From Runella sp. SP2 (GTDB lineage: Bacteria; Bacteroidota; Bacteroidia; Cytophagales; Spirosomataceae): a stretch of 64,000 nt of DNA. The stretch is from contig NZ_CP031030.1 in NCBI RefSeq assembly GCF_003711225.1, positions 1,984,001 to 2,048,000 of the forward strand, read 5' to 3'. Position 1 is the first letter of the stretch. Each line of letters begins with the position of its first letter. The notes under the pieces were generated by a model. The model was not told the DNA's origin. It made no database searches and was given only the letters and a program-made list of their open reading frames with translations. The position numbers and the translations under genes are program-made. Shown here piece by piece: positions 10,373 to 19,451 of the stretch.

Positions 10373-11248
10373 TTATCGACCTTTTGGAATGACATCAACG
10401 GCTACGGATAATGTGTGCCGTCCTGAACTAAAAATAATACCTTTGAGGGGAGCAATGTCGCTGTAATCGCGACCATAGGCTGTCACAATGTGGCGTTCTT
10501 GCGGAATCATGTCGTTGGTAGGGTCAAATTCGCACCAACCAAAAGGCGGAATATATACCGATACCCAAGCATGGGAAGCATCCGAGCCTTGGAGTTTCTT
10601 TTTGCCAGGAGGCGGTAGGGTTTCCAGATAACCGCTTACGTAACGCGCAGGAAAACCCATGCTTCGTAAACTGGCAATGGCCAAATGTGAAAAATCCTGA
10701 CAAACACCTCGTTTTTCTTTGAGCACCGTTTGCAGGGGCGTTTGAACGGTCGTAAAATTAGAATCAAACTTAAATTCTGTAAAAATGGCGTGACAAAGGT
10801 CTTTGACGCAGGTGTAAAGCAGTTTGTTGGGCAAAAAAAAGCGTTGGGCAAAGGCGGTAATTTCGTCGTCCCAAGCAATAAAATAACTAGGAAGTAGGTA
10901 CTGAAGCAAGTCCACCTTCAAGGCGCGTGTACCCCAAATATGTTCTTTGGCTGCTTGGCAGGTCATTGAAAGGGGCTCGTTGACGGGTTCTTTGGCAAAA
11001 CTTTCTACATCGCTTTCGGCAACCACAATCAATTCTTTGTGGGCAACGTCAATTGAAAAATAATGGAGCGTATTACCAAAGTAGTCGGTTCGGGTGACTA
11101 TCTCGGCTGGCGCAGGTGAAATCCGTAACTCAAAGTGGCGACAAATTTGCGCCTCAAGTTGGCGTGGTTGCAGGCATACCAAACTATGATAGGTAGAGAC
11201 AGACCCAAAATAGTTGTACTTGGTTCGGTGGGTAAGTTTATACCTCAT
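10373..11248 (-). CDS. transglutaminase-like protein
   Basis: A 291-residue COG1305 protein with the N-terminal bacterial transglutaminase beta domain (about 1-80) and a transglutaminase/papain-fold core. The Cys-His-Asp triad is visible: KRGVCQDFSH (C183), DASHAWV (H226), FDPTND (D242). No signal peptide, so it is probably cytoplasmic. In this context such proteins are predicted peptidases or amidases/ligases acting on a peptide modified by the neighbouring ATP-grasp protein. It overlaps the upstream gene by 11 bases, indicating coupled translation. Confidence 0.88.
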   Translation of the reverse strand: MRYKLTHRTKYNYFGSVSTYHSLVCLQPRQLEAQICRHFELRISPAPAEIVTRTDYFGNTLHYFSIDVAHKELIVVAESDVESFAKEPVNEPLSMTCQAAKEHIWGTRALKVDLLQYLLPSYFIAWDDEITAFAQRFFLPNKLLYTCVKDLCHAIFTEFKFDSNFTTVQTPLQTVLKEKRGVCQDFSHLAIASLRSMGFPARYVSGYLETLPPPGKKKLQGSDASHAWVSVYIPPFGWCEFDPTNDMIPQERHIVTAYGRDYSDIAPLKGIIFSSGRHTLSVAVDVIPKGR

Positions 11249-13805
11249 TAGTAGCGTCGTTTACAGATTTTTCTACCAAGACAGACTGAATAAAGGTATG
11301 GGTAAAATAGGTGTCGGTGAGACTCACCGTGACTGAGGAGATGAGGTTGGCCACGCGCGACAAAAGCTGGTCAAAATCTTTTCGGAAAGGCTTGTTAGGT
11401 GAACCCAAAACAAGCCGAGAAACATCCGCCATTTTCATTTGTGTTGCTGCTTCTAATACAGCTTTCTCCGCTTTGTTTAAACGGATAGTTGGCGAAACTT
11501 TGGGTAGTTGGGCCAGACATTTTGCCAACAAATCAAGTTGGTAGGCAATCGAATACGGAATTTTGTCGTCCATCAACACCATATCAAGCATGGTTTCGAG
11601 GTTAAAACTACTTTTGTACAGCTGACGGTAATGTACCAATAAGTAATGATTGGTCAATACGGCTTCAATCAGTTCGTTTTCGGTATTAACGTCATTTTTG
11701 AAACTAAAACATGAACGTAATACACTTATTTTGGCCAAAAGCCGCTCTACCAACTTGCCTGCTTCAAAGAGGTGGTAGGCATGGTCGCGGGGCATAGATT
11801 CAGAGAGGGTTCCGTAAAAGGTAAAAACCCTTCCGTGGAGCTTGTCCAATAAATTTTGGACGGAATTGTGGTTATGAATGTCCAAGCTCTTGGTTTTCTT
11901 CAAGCTGTTTTCCAACAGCGTTATGACCCGACGTGTATCATGATTCCAGCGGTCGCTTACGGCCAATGCACTGTTTAAAAACGACTGGACGTTGGAGGCG
12001 ACTGTCCCCAATTTTTGACTGTTTTTTACCAATTCACCAAGCTCAAGATAGGGGTTATCTCGGATTTGCTCATTTTTTTCGTCCGTAAATCCTGGGTAGG
12101 AAAGGGTAAGATGCGTGGTCGATTTGAGCAAGATGTCAATGTATTCCAACTTAAACGACCCGCGAAAGTCCACGTTCTCGTTGATGGCACTGATTACAAT
12201 CCGAAGAAACTTCGTTAGCGACATGGTTCGCTCGGCATAACGCCCTGCCCAAAATAAATTTTCGGCACTTCGGCTGGGCAAAGTACTGTGTGGCGTAGCC
12301 GTATTTTTGACCGTGTTGGTCATTCGACTTGGTGTTTCGGCCACCGTATCCGAAACAATCCACGTATCTTTTGAAATTCCGCCGTATTGATTAGAAATGA
12401 CGTAGCGGTCTTTTTCGGCCGAACTTCGCGTCAGGCCTCCTTGCAACATGCAATAATCGGAGCCGTTGGATACCATGTAAGCCCGCAAAGAGGCCAAACG
12501 GGGTTCTATTTTTCCATTGACCAACGACGGCGTCGTGGACAAGCTTACCTCCTCCTGCGCCACGTATTCGTGGGGCGTTTTAAGGATTTCGAGTCGGAGC
12601 TGCGTTAATTCTTCTTTGGACAATGTTTTGCCATAAACCGACCGAAATTTTTGTTTTCGATTGGCTTTTTTGATGATAAGTCGGTGCAAATTGTCCAACA
12701 CATACCCTAGTTCCTTCTGCTGCCCACACCACCAAGTGGCAATGGAGGGCATGAGAAGGTCTTGTTGTAAGAAAAACTTGGAACAAGACTGCATAAAGGA
12801 CAACAAAGCGCTGTTTTCAAGCGCACTGACGCCTGGAGGGTTGATAACAGCCACTTTCCCCGAACGAATCGAATGTAGCAAACCTGGCACACCAAGTCGA
12901 GAATCTTCGCGGAGTTCGAGGGGGTCAGACCAATCATCATCAACCCGCCGAATGATGACATCCACTTTTTCCAGCCCTTCCAAAGATTTTAACCACACGT
13001 AGCCATCCCGCACCACCAAGTCATCACCTTGTGCCAAAGTATAGCCAAGGTAAGAGGCCAAATAGGCATGTTCAAAGTACGTTTCATTGTTTGGCCCAGG
13101 GGTAAGATACACCACATTGGGATTCTCTTTGGTGTGAGGAGCGAGGCTGAGAATCGTTTGGTGAATGGTATTAAAAAAAGGAAATAATCGTCCAACGTAC
13201 ATCCCTTCCGTGAGTTCGGGAAGGAGCTTGCTCATAATTCGGCGGTTTTCGAGGGCATAGCCAGCCCCAGAAGGCGCTTGGGTACGGTTGTCAACCAGCC
13301 ACATACGGCGGTCGGGGCCCCGTGCGAGGTCGGCTGCGTAGAGTAACAGCTGGTTTTCGGAAGGAAGTTTTACGTCAAAACAAGGGCGGAAAAATCCTGT
13401 GTTGTCAAAAATAAGCTCGGGCGGAAGAATGCCTTCATGGACAAGGCGTTGCGGGCCATAAATGTCCCGCAGCACCAAGTCCAAGACCTGCGCTCGTTGT
13501 TTTAACCCGAGCGTAATTTGTTCCCATTCTTTTTGTTCGATTAAAAAGGGGATGGGGTCTAGTTGCCAAGGGTGATTGAGCCCATCGGCACTTTCATAGA
13601 CATTGTACGTAACGCCATTTTCTCGTAACCTATTGATTATTTCTTGGTTACGATAGTCGAGTTCTTTTAACCCTATTTTTTCTAAAGATGCAAAAAGTTT
13701 GTTCCAATGTGGCTTCACCAGCCCATCGGCCCCAATGACTTCATCATACGTACTTATTTCGCGTCGATACGATTGGAGGAGGCTAGTTTGGGTATCAGTC
13801 AGCAT
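11238..13805 (-). CDS. fused circularly permuted ATP-grasp and alpha-E domain protein
   Basis: About 855 residues. Residues 1-500 match the circularly permuted ATP-grasp family (DUF404/DUF407, COG2308), with LDLVLRDIYGPQRLVHEG near 110, YAADLARGPDR and the nucleotide-binding stretch GDDLVVRDGYVWLK. From about 511 the alpha-E domain (DUF403, COG2307) begins at PSRSAENLFWAGRYAERT. These are usually two adjacent genes; here they are fused. The family is predicted to form amide bonds using ATP (Iyer and Aravind amidoligase survey), but the product is unknown. The ATG at 13805 is preferred over a TTG three bases upstream. It sits 29 bases after the DUF2126 gene and overlaps the next gene. Confidence 0.9.
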   Translation of the reverse strand: MLTDTQTSLLQSYRREISTYDEVIGADGLVKPHWNKLFASLEKIGLKELDYRNQEIINRLRENGVTYNVYESADGLNHPWQLDPIPFLIEQKEWEQITLGLKQRAQVLDLVLRDIYGPQRLVHEGILPPELIFDNTGFFRPCFDVKLPSENQLLLYAADLARGPDRRMWLVDNRTQAPSGAGYALENRRIMSKLLPELTEGMYVGRLFPFFNTIHQTILSLAPHTKENPNVVYLTPGPNNETYFEHAYLASYLGYTLAQGDDLVVRDGYVWLKSLEGLEKVDVIIRRVDDDWSDPLELREDSRLGVPGLLHSIRSGKVAVINPPGVSALENSALLSFMQSCSKFFLQQDLLMPSIATWWCGQQKELGYVLDNLHRLIIKKANRKQKFRSVYGKTLSKEELTQLRLEILKTPHEYVAQEEVSLSTTPSLVNGKIEPRLASLRAYMVSNGSDYCMLQGGLTRSSAEKDRYVISNQYGGISKDTWIVSDTVAETPSRMTNTVKNTATPHSTLPSRSAENLFWAGRYAERTMSLTKFLRIVISAINENVDFRGSFKLEYIDILLKSTTHLTLSYPGFTDEKNEQIRDNPYLELGELVKNSQKLGTVASNVQSFLNSALAVSDRWNHDTRRVITLLENSLKKTKSLDIHNHNSVQNLLDKLHGRVFTFYGTLSESMPRDHAYHLFEAGKLVERLLAKISVLRSCFSFKNDVNTENELIEAVLTNHYLLVHYRQLYKSSFNLETMLDMVLMDDKIPYSIAYQLDLLAKCLAQLPKVSPTIRLNKAEKAVLEAATQMKMADVSRLVLGSPNKPFRKDFDQLLSRVANLISSVTVSLTDTYFTHTFIQSVLVEKSVNDATNEV

Positions 13806-13834
13806 CAAATAGGGTATTTAGAAAAACGTTTTTA

Positions 13835-16800
13835 CTAACGCGCCCGCCAAAAACGGCGTAAGTCGAGCGTCGTTGGGTATTCAGGATTGATAAGTTCAAT
13901 AGGGGTGTCAATTTTGAGGTCTTTTTTGTTTTCGGCCATAAAACGCGAAACCGAACCGCCTTGGTTTGTAATTACTTCGATAGCGTCTTGCTTGGCCGAA
14001 GGCGTATGCCCAAAATCCCAGAAACGACTAATTCGCCGCGATTCGGCCTCATAACTATTGACAGGGTAGGTATCGAAGCTGCGGCCGCCCGGGTGAGTGA
14101 CAAAATACGTACAACCTCCCAGTACGCGGTTATTCCAAGTATCCACAATGTCGAATACCAAGGGGGCATCCACACCAACTGTAGGGTGCAGCGCCGACGG
14201 TGGGTTCCAGGCTTTGTAGCGAATCCCCGAGACGTACTCTCCCTTCACGCCTGTGCTGCGCAACGGCACACGGCAGCCATTACAAATCAGGATGTGACGT
14301 TCTTCCACAAAACCACTTACTTTGACTTGAAGGCGTTCGAGCGACGAATCGACAAAACGAGCCGTGCCAGCGCTAGAGAGTTCTTCACCCAAGACGTGCC
14401 AAGGCTCAATGCCAAGTCGCAAATCGAGCTGAATATTCCCGACAGAAATATTGCCATAATGCGGGAATCGGAACTCAAAGAAGGCATCAAACCACGAAAT
14501 GTCGAAGTGATAGCCTGTGTCTTTTAAGTCATTGACGACATCCACCATGTCGAGATATGCAAAGTGTGGCAGCAAGAAGCGGTCGTGTAGCTCAGTGCCC
14601 CAGCGAATGAGTTTTTTCTTGTAAGGTTGTTTCCAAAATTTGGCAATCAACGCCCGCACCAAGAGGTTTTGCACCAAGTTCATGTGCTTGTGGGGAGGCA
14701 TATCAAATGCCCTAAATTCGAGAATCCCCAGGCGGCCCGTAGAAGAGTCGGGCGAGTAAAGTTTGTCAATGCAAAATTCGGTACGGTGGGTATTGCCTGT
14801 GATGTCCACCAACAGGTTTCTAAATATCCTGTCCACCATCCAAAACGGAACGTCTTTGTTTTCTGGGATTTGGTCGAAAGCAATTTCAACTTCGTACAAA
14901 CGCTCATCGCGGCCTTCGTCGAAACGTGGTGCTTGGCTAGTAGGGCCAATAAATGGCCCCGCAAACAAATAACTCAACGCGGGGTGATGCTGCCAGTAGG
15001 TAAGCAAACTACGCAGCAAATCTGGCCGACGAAGCACGGGGCTATCGGCAGGTTTGGCGCCACCAATGGTCACGTGGTTACCACCGCCCGTGCCTGTATG
15101 ACGGCCGTCCACCATAAACTTGTCCGTACCAAGGCGTGCTAGAAAAGCTTCTTCGTAGAGGGCTGTTGTGTTGTCAACAAGTTCTTGCCAAGTTTTAGCG
15201 GGGTGAATATTCACTTCAATTACCCCAGGGTCAGGCGTAACCATCAATTTTTGGATACGGTAGTCCGAAGGCGGTGTATAGCCTTCAATTCGCACAGGCA
15301 TTTGTAATTTCTCGGCCGTTACTTCTACCGAAGCAACCAAGTCGAGGTAGTGCTCCAAATAATCTGTTGGGGGTAAAAAAACGTAAATGATTCCATCCCT
15401 TTCTTCCACCGACAAGGCAGTGGTGAAAGTATTCAATTCAAAAAGAATGGATTTGTCCTCTTCATCTTCCGATTCGTTTTTGGAAGAGGTAGGTAATTGA
15501 TAATCAGGCGCAATGGTTCCGTATCTTTTTTCGGCAGCGGCGTGGTGGGTTCCTAGGTCATCCAATTCCTCAAAAGGACTCCGTTCTACGATGGGCTCTT
15601 TTTTTTCTTTTGCAACCTTAGGCAAAGATTCTAAAGGCAAACGCAAACCAGCGGGAGAATTTCCAGGGATTAAAAAGACATGCTTCCTTCTAAATTCCCA
15701 CAAACAGCTCGTCCAAGCGTTGGTTTCATACTGCCATTTGAGGGGTAATACGTAACCAGTAGGGTTGTTTAAGCCTTTTTCAAAAATTTTAGCCATTGTT
15801 TGCCGTTGAATCGAATCTTTCAGATTCACCTCAAGTGGGTCAAGATTCACGGGCAGTTTGCCTTCCTCTAACGCCCAATAAATCGGGTCTTCGTAAGTTG
15901 GCTTTAGATTTTGAGGATTGATTCCCAGGTATTTTGTTAGCTCTTGGGCAAAAATATGGGCATCTTCAAACGTATAATTTGTTTCATTTTCTTTGGCTAC
16001 CAGCGCATCATTTTTCCAGATTGGCAACCCGTCGTTCCGCCAGTAAAGTGCATATTGCCAGCGTGGGAACAATTCACCTGGATACCACTTCCCTTGCCCA
16101 AAGTGCAACAAACCACCGTGGGCAAAGCGATTTTTTAAGCGCAAGGCCAAGTCGTACGCCAGCTTGCGCTTGAGTGGCCCGTCGGCGGCGGAATTCCATT
16201 CGGGCGACTCGTAATCGTCAATCGAAACAAAGGTAGGTTCGCCACCCATTGTGAGCCGTACGTCGCCGTCTTGTAAGTCTTTTTCGACAACATTTCCGAC
16301 TTGCATAATGGCTTCCCATTGCGACTCGCTGTAGGGTTTAGTGACCCGTGGGTCTTCGTGAATCCGAAACACTTGGTTGTCAAATTCAAACGAAACCTCG
16401 CAAACGTCAGTGGCTCCCGTCACTGGAGCGGCGCTTGCAAAATCTGGCGTACAGCAAAGTGGTATGTGCCCTTCACTGGCAAACAGCCCCGAAGTAGGGT
16501 CTAGCCCAATCCAGCCTGCCCCAGGAATATAGGCTTCTACCCAAGCGTGCAAATCGGTAAAATCTTTTTCAGGCCCCGAGGGGCCATCTAGTGATTTAAC
16601 ATCAGAAGTCAACTGCACCAAATAGCCAGATACAAACCGCGCTGCAATTCCTAAATGACGAAGTACTTGCACGAACAACCAAGCCGAATCGCGGCATGAG
16701 CCGCTACGTTTGGTGAGGGTTTCTTCGCACGTTTGTACGCCAGGCTCCATGCGTACATTGTAAAACAAGTCGCTAAAAATCCGTTGATTGAGGTGTACCA

Positions 16801-17236
16801 AATAATCAACGGTATTGATATCGGTTGTGATTTTGTTTTTTTCAATCCAATCCATCAACAAAGGCCCTGTTTCGCGCGCTTCTAAGTACGGAATAAGCTC
16901 TTTACTAAGCAGCTCATCGTATTTGAACGGGAACTTGGTGGCATACTCTTCCACAAAAAAATCGAATGGGTTGATGACCTGCATTCGGGCAATGACCTCT
17001 ACTTCGATGCTTAACTCAGTGGTTTTTTCGGGAAAAACAACCCGCGCTTGGTAGTTGCCAAAAGGGTCTTGTTGCCAATTGATAAAGTGGTTTTTTGGCG
17101 AAATTTTGAAAGAATACCCTTCGATGGGCGTCCGTGAGTGGGGCGCTGGCCGTAACCGAAATACGTGAGGAGAAAGGCTTACGCTACGGTCGAAGATGTA
17201 CTTGGTTTTGTGGGAAATAGCAACTTTTATTGACAT
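13835..17236 (-). CDS. transglutaminase-DUF2126 fusion protein
   Basis: A protein of 1133 residues. The N-terminal part (1-280) has the bacterial transglutaminase N domain and a papain-like core with C181 (RSGSCRDSAW), H230 (DLHAWVEAY) and D246 (LDPTSG). The remaining 800 residues match DUF2126 (COG4196), with MGGEPTFVSIDD, GGGNHVTIGG and the closing H-P-G-G-R-S-F-D-T segment. DUF2126 is an uncharacterised domain tied by context to ATP-grasp/alpha-E operons. The ATG at 17236 gives the usual MSIKVAI start; the longer frame begins at TTG. It is the first gene of the minus-strand run that ends with PBP1A. Confidence 0.9.
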   Translation of the reverse strand: MSIKVAISHKTKYIFDRSVSLSPHVFRLRPAPHSRTPIEGYSFKISPKNHFINWQQDPFGNYQARVVFPEKTTELSIEVEVIARMQVINPFDFFVEEYATKFPFKYDELLSKELIPYLEARETGPLLMDWIEKNKITTDINTVDYLVHLNQRIFSDLFYNVRMEPGVQTCEETLTKRSGSCRDSAWLFVQVLRHLGIAARFVSGYLVQLTSDVKSLDGPSGPEKDFTDLHAWVEAYIPGAGWIGLDPTSGLFASEGHIPLCCTPDFASAAPVTGATDVCEVSFEFDNQVFRIHEDPRVTKPYSESQWEAIMQVGNVVEKDLQDGDVRLTMGGEPTFVSIDDYESPEWNSAADGPLKRKLAYDLALRLKNRFAHGGLLHFGQGKWYPGELFPRWQYALYWRNDGLPIWKNDALVAKENETNYTFEDAHIFAQELTKYLGINPQNLKPTYEDPIYWALEEGKLPVNLDPLEVNLKDSIQRQTMAKIFEKGLNNPTGYVLPLKWQYETNAWTSCLWEFRRKHVFLIPGNSPAGLRLPLESLPKVAKEKKEPIVERSPFEELDDLGTHHAAAEKRYGTIAPDYQLPTSSKNESEDEEDKSILFELNTFTTALSVEERDGIIYVFLPPTDYLEHYLDLVASVEVTAEKLQMPVRIEGYTPPSDYRIQKLMVTPDPGVIEVNIHPAKTWQELVDNTTALYEEAFLARLGTDKFMVDGRHTGTGGGNHVTIGGAKPADSPVLRRPDLLRSLLTYWQHHPALSYLFAGPFIGPTSQAPRFDEGRDERLYEVEIAFDQIPENKDVPFWMVDRIFRNLLVDITGNTHRTEFCIDKLYSPDSSTGRLGILEFRAFDMPPHKHMNLVQNLLVRALIAKFWKQPYKKKLIRWGTELHDRFLLPHFAYLDMVDVVNDLKDTGYHFDISWFDAFFEFRFPHYGNISVGNIQLDLRLGIEPWHVLGEELSSAGTARFVDSSLERLQVKVSGFVEERHILICNGCRVPLRSTGVKGEYVSGIRYKAWNPPSALHPTVGVDAPLVFDIVDTWNNRVLGGCTYFVTHPGGRSFDTYPVNSYEAESRRISRFWDFGHTPSAKQDAIEVITNQGGSVSRFMAENKKDLKIDTPIELINPEYPTTLDLRRFWRAR

Positions 17237-17395
17237 AGCCAGCAACGAAAAGTTAAGAAGTTAACAGTGGGTTGACAAGAAACCGTCGAAAGACGTTCTA
17301 TGTAAAAAAAGCAAAAAATGTTGGATAAAATAAGCCCAGACCTGAAAAATTATACTTTTCCTTTGAGGAGTAATAAGCGACTGCAGGCCATTCAT

Positions 17396-18097
17396 TCAAA
17401 GTCCGAGACTTTTTAGAAATCCTTCGCGGTAACTACTACCAATGGGCACCTCATGGGACTGGATAAAAACGCGATTTCCCTCGATGTGGGTGATTCTAGC
17501 TTTATTAATCAAAAACGAACGATGCACCCGTAAAAAATGCGTTGTCGGAAGTAATTCCTCAAAACTTGAAAAAGTCATACTTGGCAGCAGCGTATGTTGC
17601 GTAGTGACAACCTTCGTATAATTTCCCTGCGCTTCTGCAAACAGCAATTCGTCGTGCAGGATTTTGAAAATTTTTCCCTCTGCTTTTAGAAATAAATAAT
17701 CTTCTTTTTTTTCAACGTTAATGGTTCCCCCATTGGGGGCTAGGGGGCTAAGTACTTTGTCCACTGCCACAATAAAGCGTTCGAGTGAGAAAGGTTTGAG
17801 CAAATAATCGCAGGCGGCTAGGTCAAAGGCATCAATCGCGTATTCTTTGTAGGCTGTGGTAAAAATAACCTGTGGTGGATGTTTGAGGGTTTTTAGAAAA
17901 GAAATGCCGTTCAAAATGGGCATATTGATGTCCAAAAAAAGAAGGTCAACTTGCTGGGTTTGTAAAATCGTTTTGGCTTCCAGCGCATTGCCCACCGAAG
18001 CCACGATGTGAAGCATCGGTAAATGACTGCAATACGCTTTGATGATTTCCCGCGCAATGGGCTCATCGTCAACAATCAAGCAATTGAGTTGGCGCAT
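17396..18097 (-). CDS. LytTR-family response regulator
   Basis: 233 residues. The CheY-like receiver (1-115) has the acidic pair D10/D11, phospho-acceptor D56 (LLFLDINMP) and K in LLKPFSLE. The LytTR DNA-binding domain (about 130-230) includes HTLLPSMTFSSFEELL and FLRVHRSFLIN. It is a cytoplasmic transcription factor, the partner of the histidine kinase encoded 75 bases upstream. The linker segment LSPLAPNGG (about 116-124) is encoded by a 25-bp dispersed repeat that also occurs between genes at 44302-44326, so the linker was probably created by in-frame insertion. Confidence 0.93.
   Translation of the reverse strand: MRQLNCLIVDDEPIAREIIKAYCSHLPMLHIVASVGNALEAKTILQTQQVDLLFLDINMPILNGISFLKTLKHPPQVIFTTAYKEYAIDAFDLAACDYLLKPFSLERFIVAVDKVLSPLAPNGGTINVEKKEDYLFLKAEGKIFKILHDELLFAEAQGNYTKVVTTQHTLLPSMTFSSFEELLPTTHFLRVHRSFLINKARITHIEGNRVFIQSHEVPIGSSYREGFLKSLGL
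17725..17749 (-). repeat. 25-bp C-rich palindromic repeat inside the LytTR gene
   Basis: On the minus strand this reads AGCCCCCTAG, then CCCCC-AAT-GGGGG, then AA. It matches 44302-44326 at 23 of 25 positions. It contains a CCCCC/GGGGG hairpin and is read in frame as the linker SPLAPNGG between receiver and DNA-binding domain. Confidence 0.7.
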
Positions 18098-18101
18098 AAT
18101 T

Positions 18102-18178
18102 GAATTAGGAAGTAAGAATTAGGAGGTAAGAAATCGAAAATTACTCATATCTCCTAACTCATCGCTCATCTCTCACTT
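18102..18178. repeat. AT-rich TTAGGA/CTCCTAA repeat between kinase and regulator genes
   Basis: The stretch has repeated (G)AATTAGGA(A/G)GTAAGAA words and an inverted pair TTAGGAG (18119-18125) / CTCCTAA (18151-18157). Its composition resembles the insert at 42231-42314 inside the heparinase gene, suggesting the same dispersed element type. It fills the gap between the LytS-type kinase and LytTR gene. Confidence 0.45.
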
Positions 18179-19201
18179 CATCTTCAGTCGCAACATGATT
18201 TGATAAAAACCTTCTGCCTCTTCAATTCTTAACTCATGTTCATTAGGATAAAGCAATTCCAGTCGTTTTCTAATACTTACCAGACCAAATCCGCTGTGTT
18301 TGTCAATCATATTTTCGCCTTCTTGTGGCACACCAAATGAATTTTTTACTGAAAACAGAATTGAATCTGCCCAGGTTTTGAGCGTGATTTCTACAAAAAT
18401 ATGTTCGTCGGCGGTGTTTTTGGAGTGTTTAAAGGCATTTTCGATAAATACAATCAGCAACATGGGGGCGATTTTGATGTCGGGCCGAGAAAGTGACTCG
18501 AACGCGCTGGTAAGCATTAGCCGTTCGCCAATGCGTATTTTTTCAAAATCTATGTAATTGTTGATGTAGGTCAGTTCGTCCTTCAACGGGACAAATACTT
18601 CTTTGGTGTCATAGACCGAATACCGCAGTAAATCAGCCAGTTTTAATAAAAGTGGCGGGATTTTTTCGTGCTGGGTAATCGACAATCCGTACAGATTATT
18701 GAGCGTGTTGAACAAAAAATGGGGACTTAGCTGGGACTGTAGCAGCTGCAATTCACTCTTACTGTGGGCGGCCGACGTTTGGGCTTCGCGCAATTGAAAT
18801 TGAACATTGTGCCTCACTACTTTAATCAAACCTCCCAAAAGCAGAGGGATAAATACGAGGGGAATCCAAAATAAAAATTTGATGAGCCGATTTCCTTGAA
18901 AAGGAAGAACAAATACCGCGATAATACACCCAATAATTAACAAAATCATCGCAATAATGTATTCATTATCAATGGTTTTGTTGGGGGAAATCCAGAGTTG
19001 AGAAAGATACCTTCCAGCAAATACACCTACTATAAATAAAAACGTAATGGCTGAGGCCGTGGCTTCATCTTCGTGGATTCCTACGTTTCTGACATAGACT
19101 TCAATCATCAAAAATAAAGGAACGCTGAACAGAAGCGATAGGTAAATATAGAGCTGTTTCCCGAAAAAAGAAGTTAGCCAGTGACTTTGTGGAGTACTCA
19201 T
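18173..19201 (-). CDS. LytS-type sensor histidine kinase
   Basis: 342 residues from the ATG at 19201. Four predicted membrane helices fill residues 17-128. A His_kinase (PF06580-type) domain follows, with phospho-acceptor H161 in LQSQLSPHFLFNTLNNLYG, and then an ATPase domain with IFIENAFKHS (N-box) and GFGLVSIRKRLELLY. It senses an unknown envelope signal and phosphorylates the LytTR regulator downstream. The frame is open to another ATG at 19336, adding 45 residues with a further hydrophobic stretch. The shorter form fits the family better, but the longer cannot be excluded. Confidence 0.88.
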   Translation of the reverse strand: MSTPQSHWLTSFFGKQLYIYLSLLFSVPLFLMIEVYVRNVGIHEDEATASAITFLFIVGVFAGRYLSQLWISPNKTIDNEYIIAMILLIIGCIIAVFVLPFQGNRLIKFLFWIPLVFIPLLLGGLIKVVRHNVQFQLREAQTSAAHSKSELQLLQSQLSPHFLFNTLNNLYGLSITQHEKIPPLLLKLADLLRYSVYDTKEVFVPLKDELTYINNYIDFEKIRIGERLMLTSAFESLSRPDIKIAPMLLIVFIENAFKHSKNTADEHIFVEITLKTWADSILFSVKNSFGVPQEGENMIDKHSGFGLVSIRKRLELLYPNEHELRIEEAEGFYQIMLRLKMK

Positions 19202-19451
19202 GGGCGTACTGTTTACGTGTGTTGATTGAACTGGCAGCAAAGTTGAATAATTGGGGAAATGCAAGACTATTTTCAGGACGAACACTTCCAAAACGCTGAC
19301 GGAAACCTGTTGGAAGACCACCAACCAGTTCGACATCCAAAATCAGTATTCTGTCAGACTTTTGGCAAGATACGACAGGTTTTTTTTAGCGCGCAAAACT
19401 GCCAACGCAAATTTGCTTCGTCAAAATTGACCAACGCTAAAAAACAACGAC

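Noticed and set aside
13961-14527. 188-codon open frame opposite the DUF2126 gene
   Set aside because: Antisense to a clearly conserved protein, with no recognisable domain; best explained as codon-bias shadow.
19202-19336. 45-residue extension of the LytS-type kinase
   Set aside because: Possible (ATG present), but the shorter start gives the usual four-helix sensor; kept as an alternative only.
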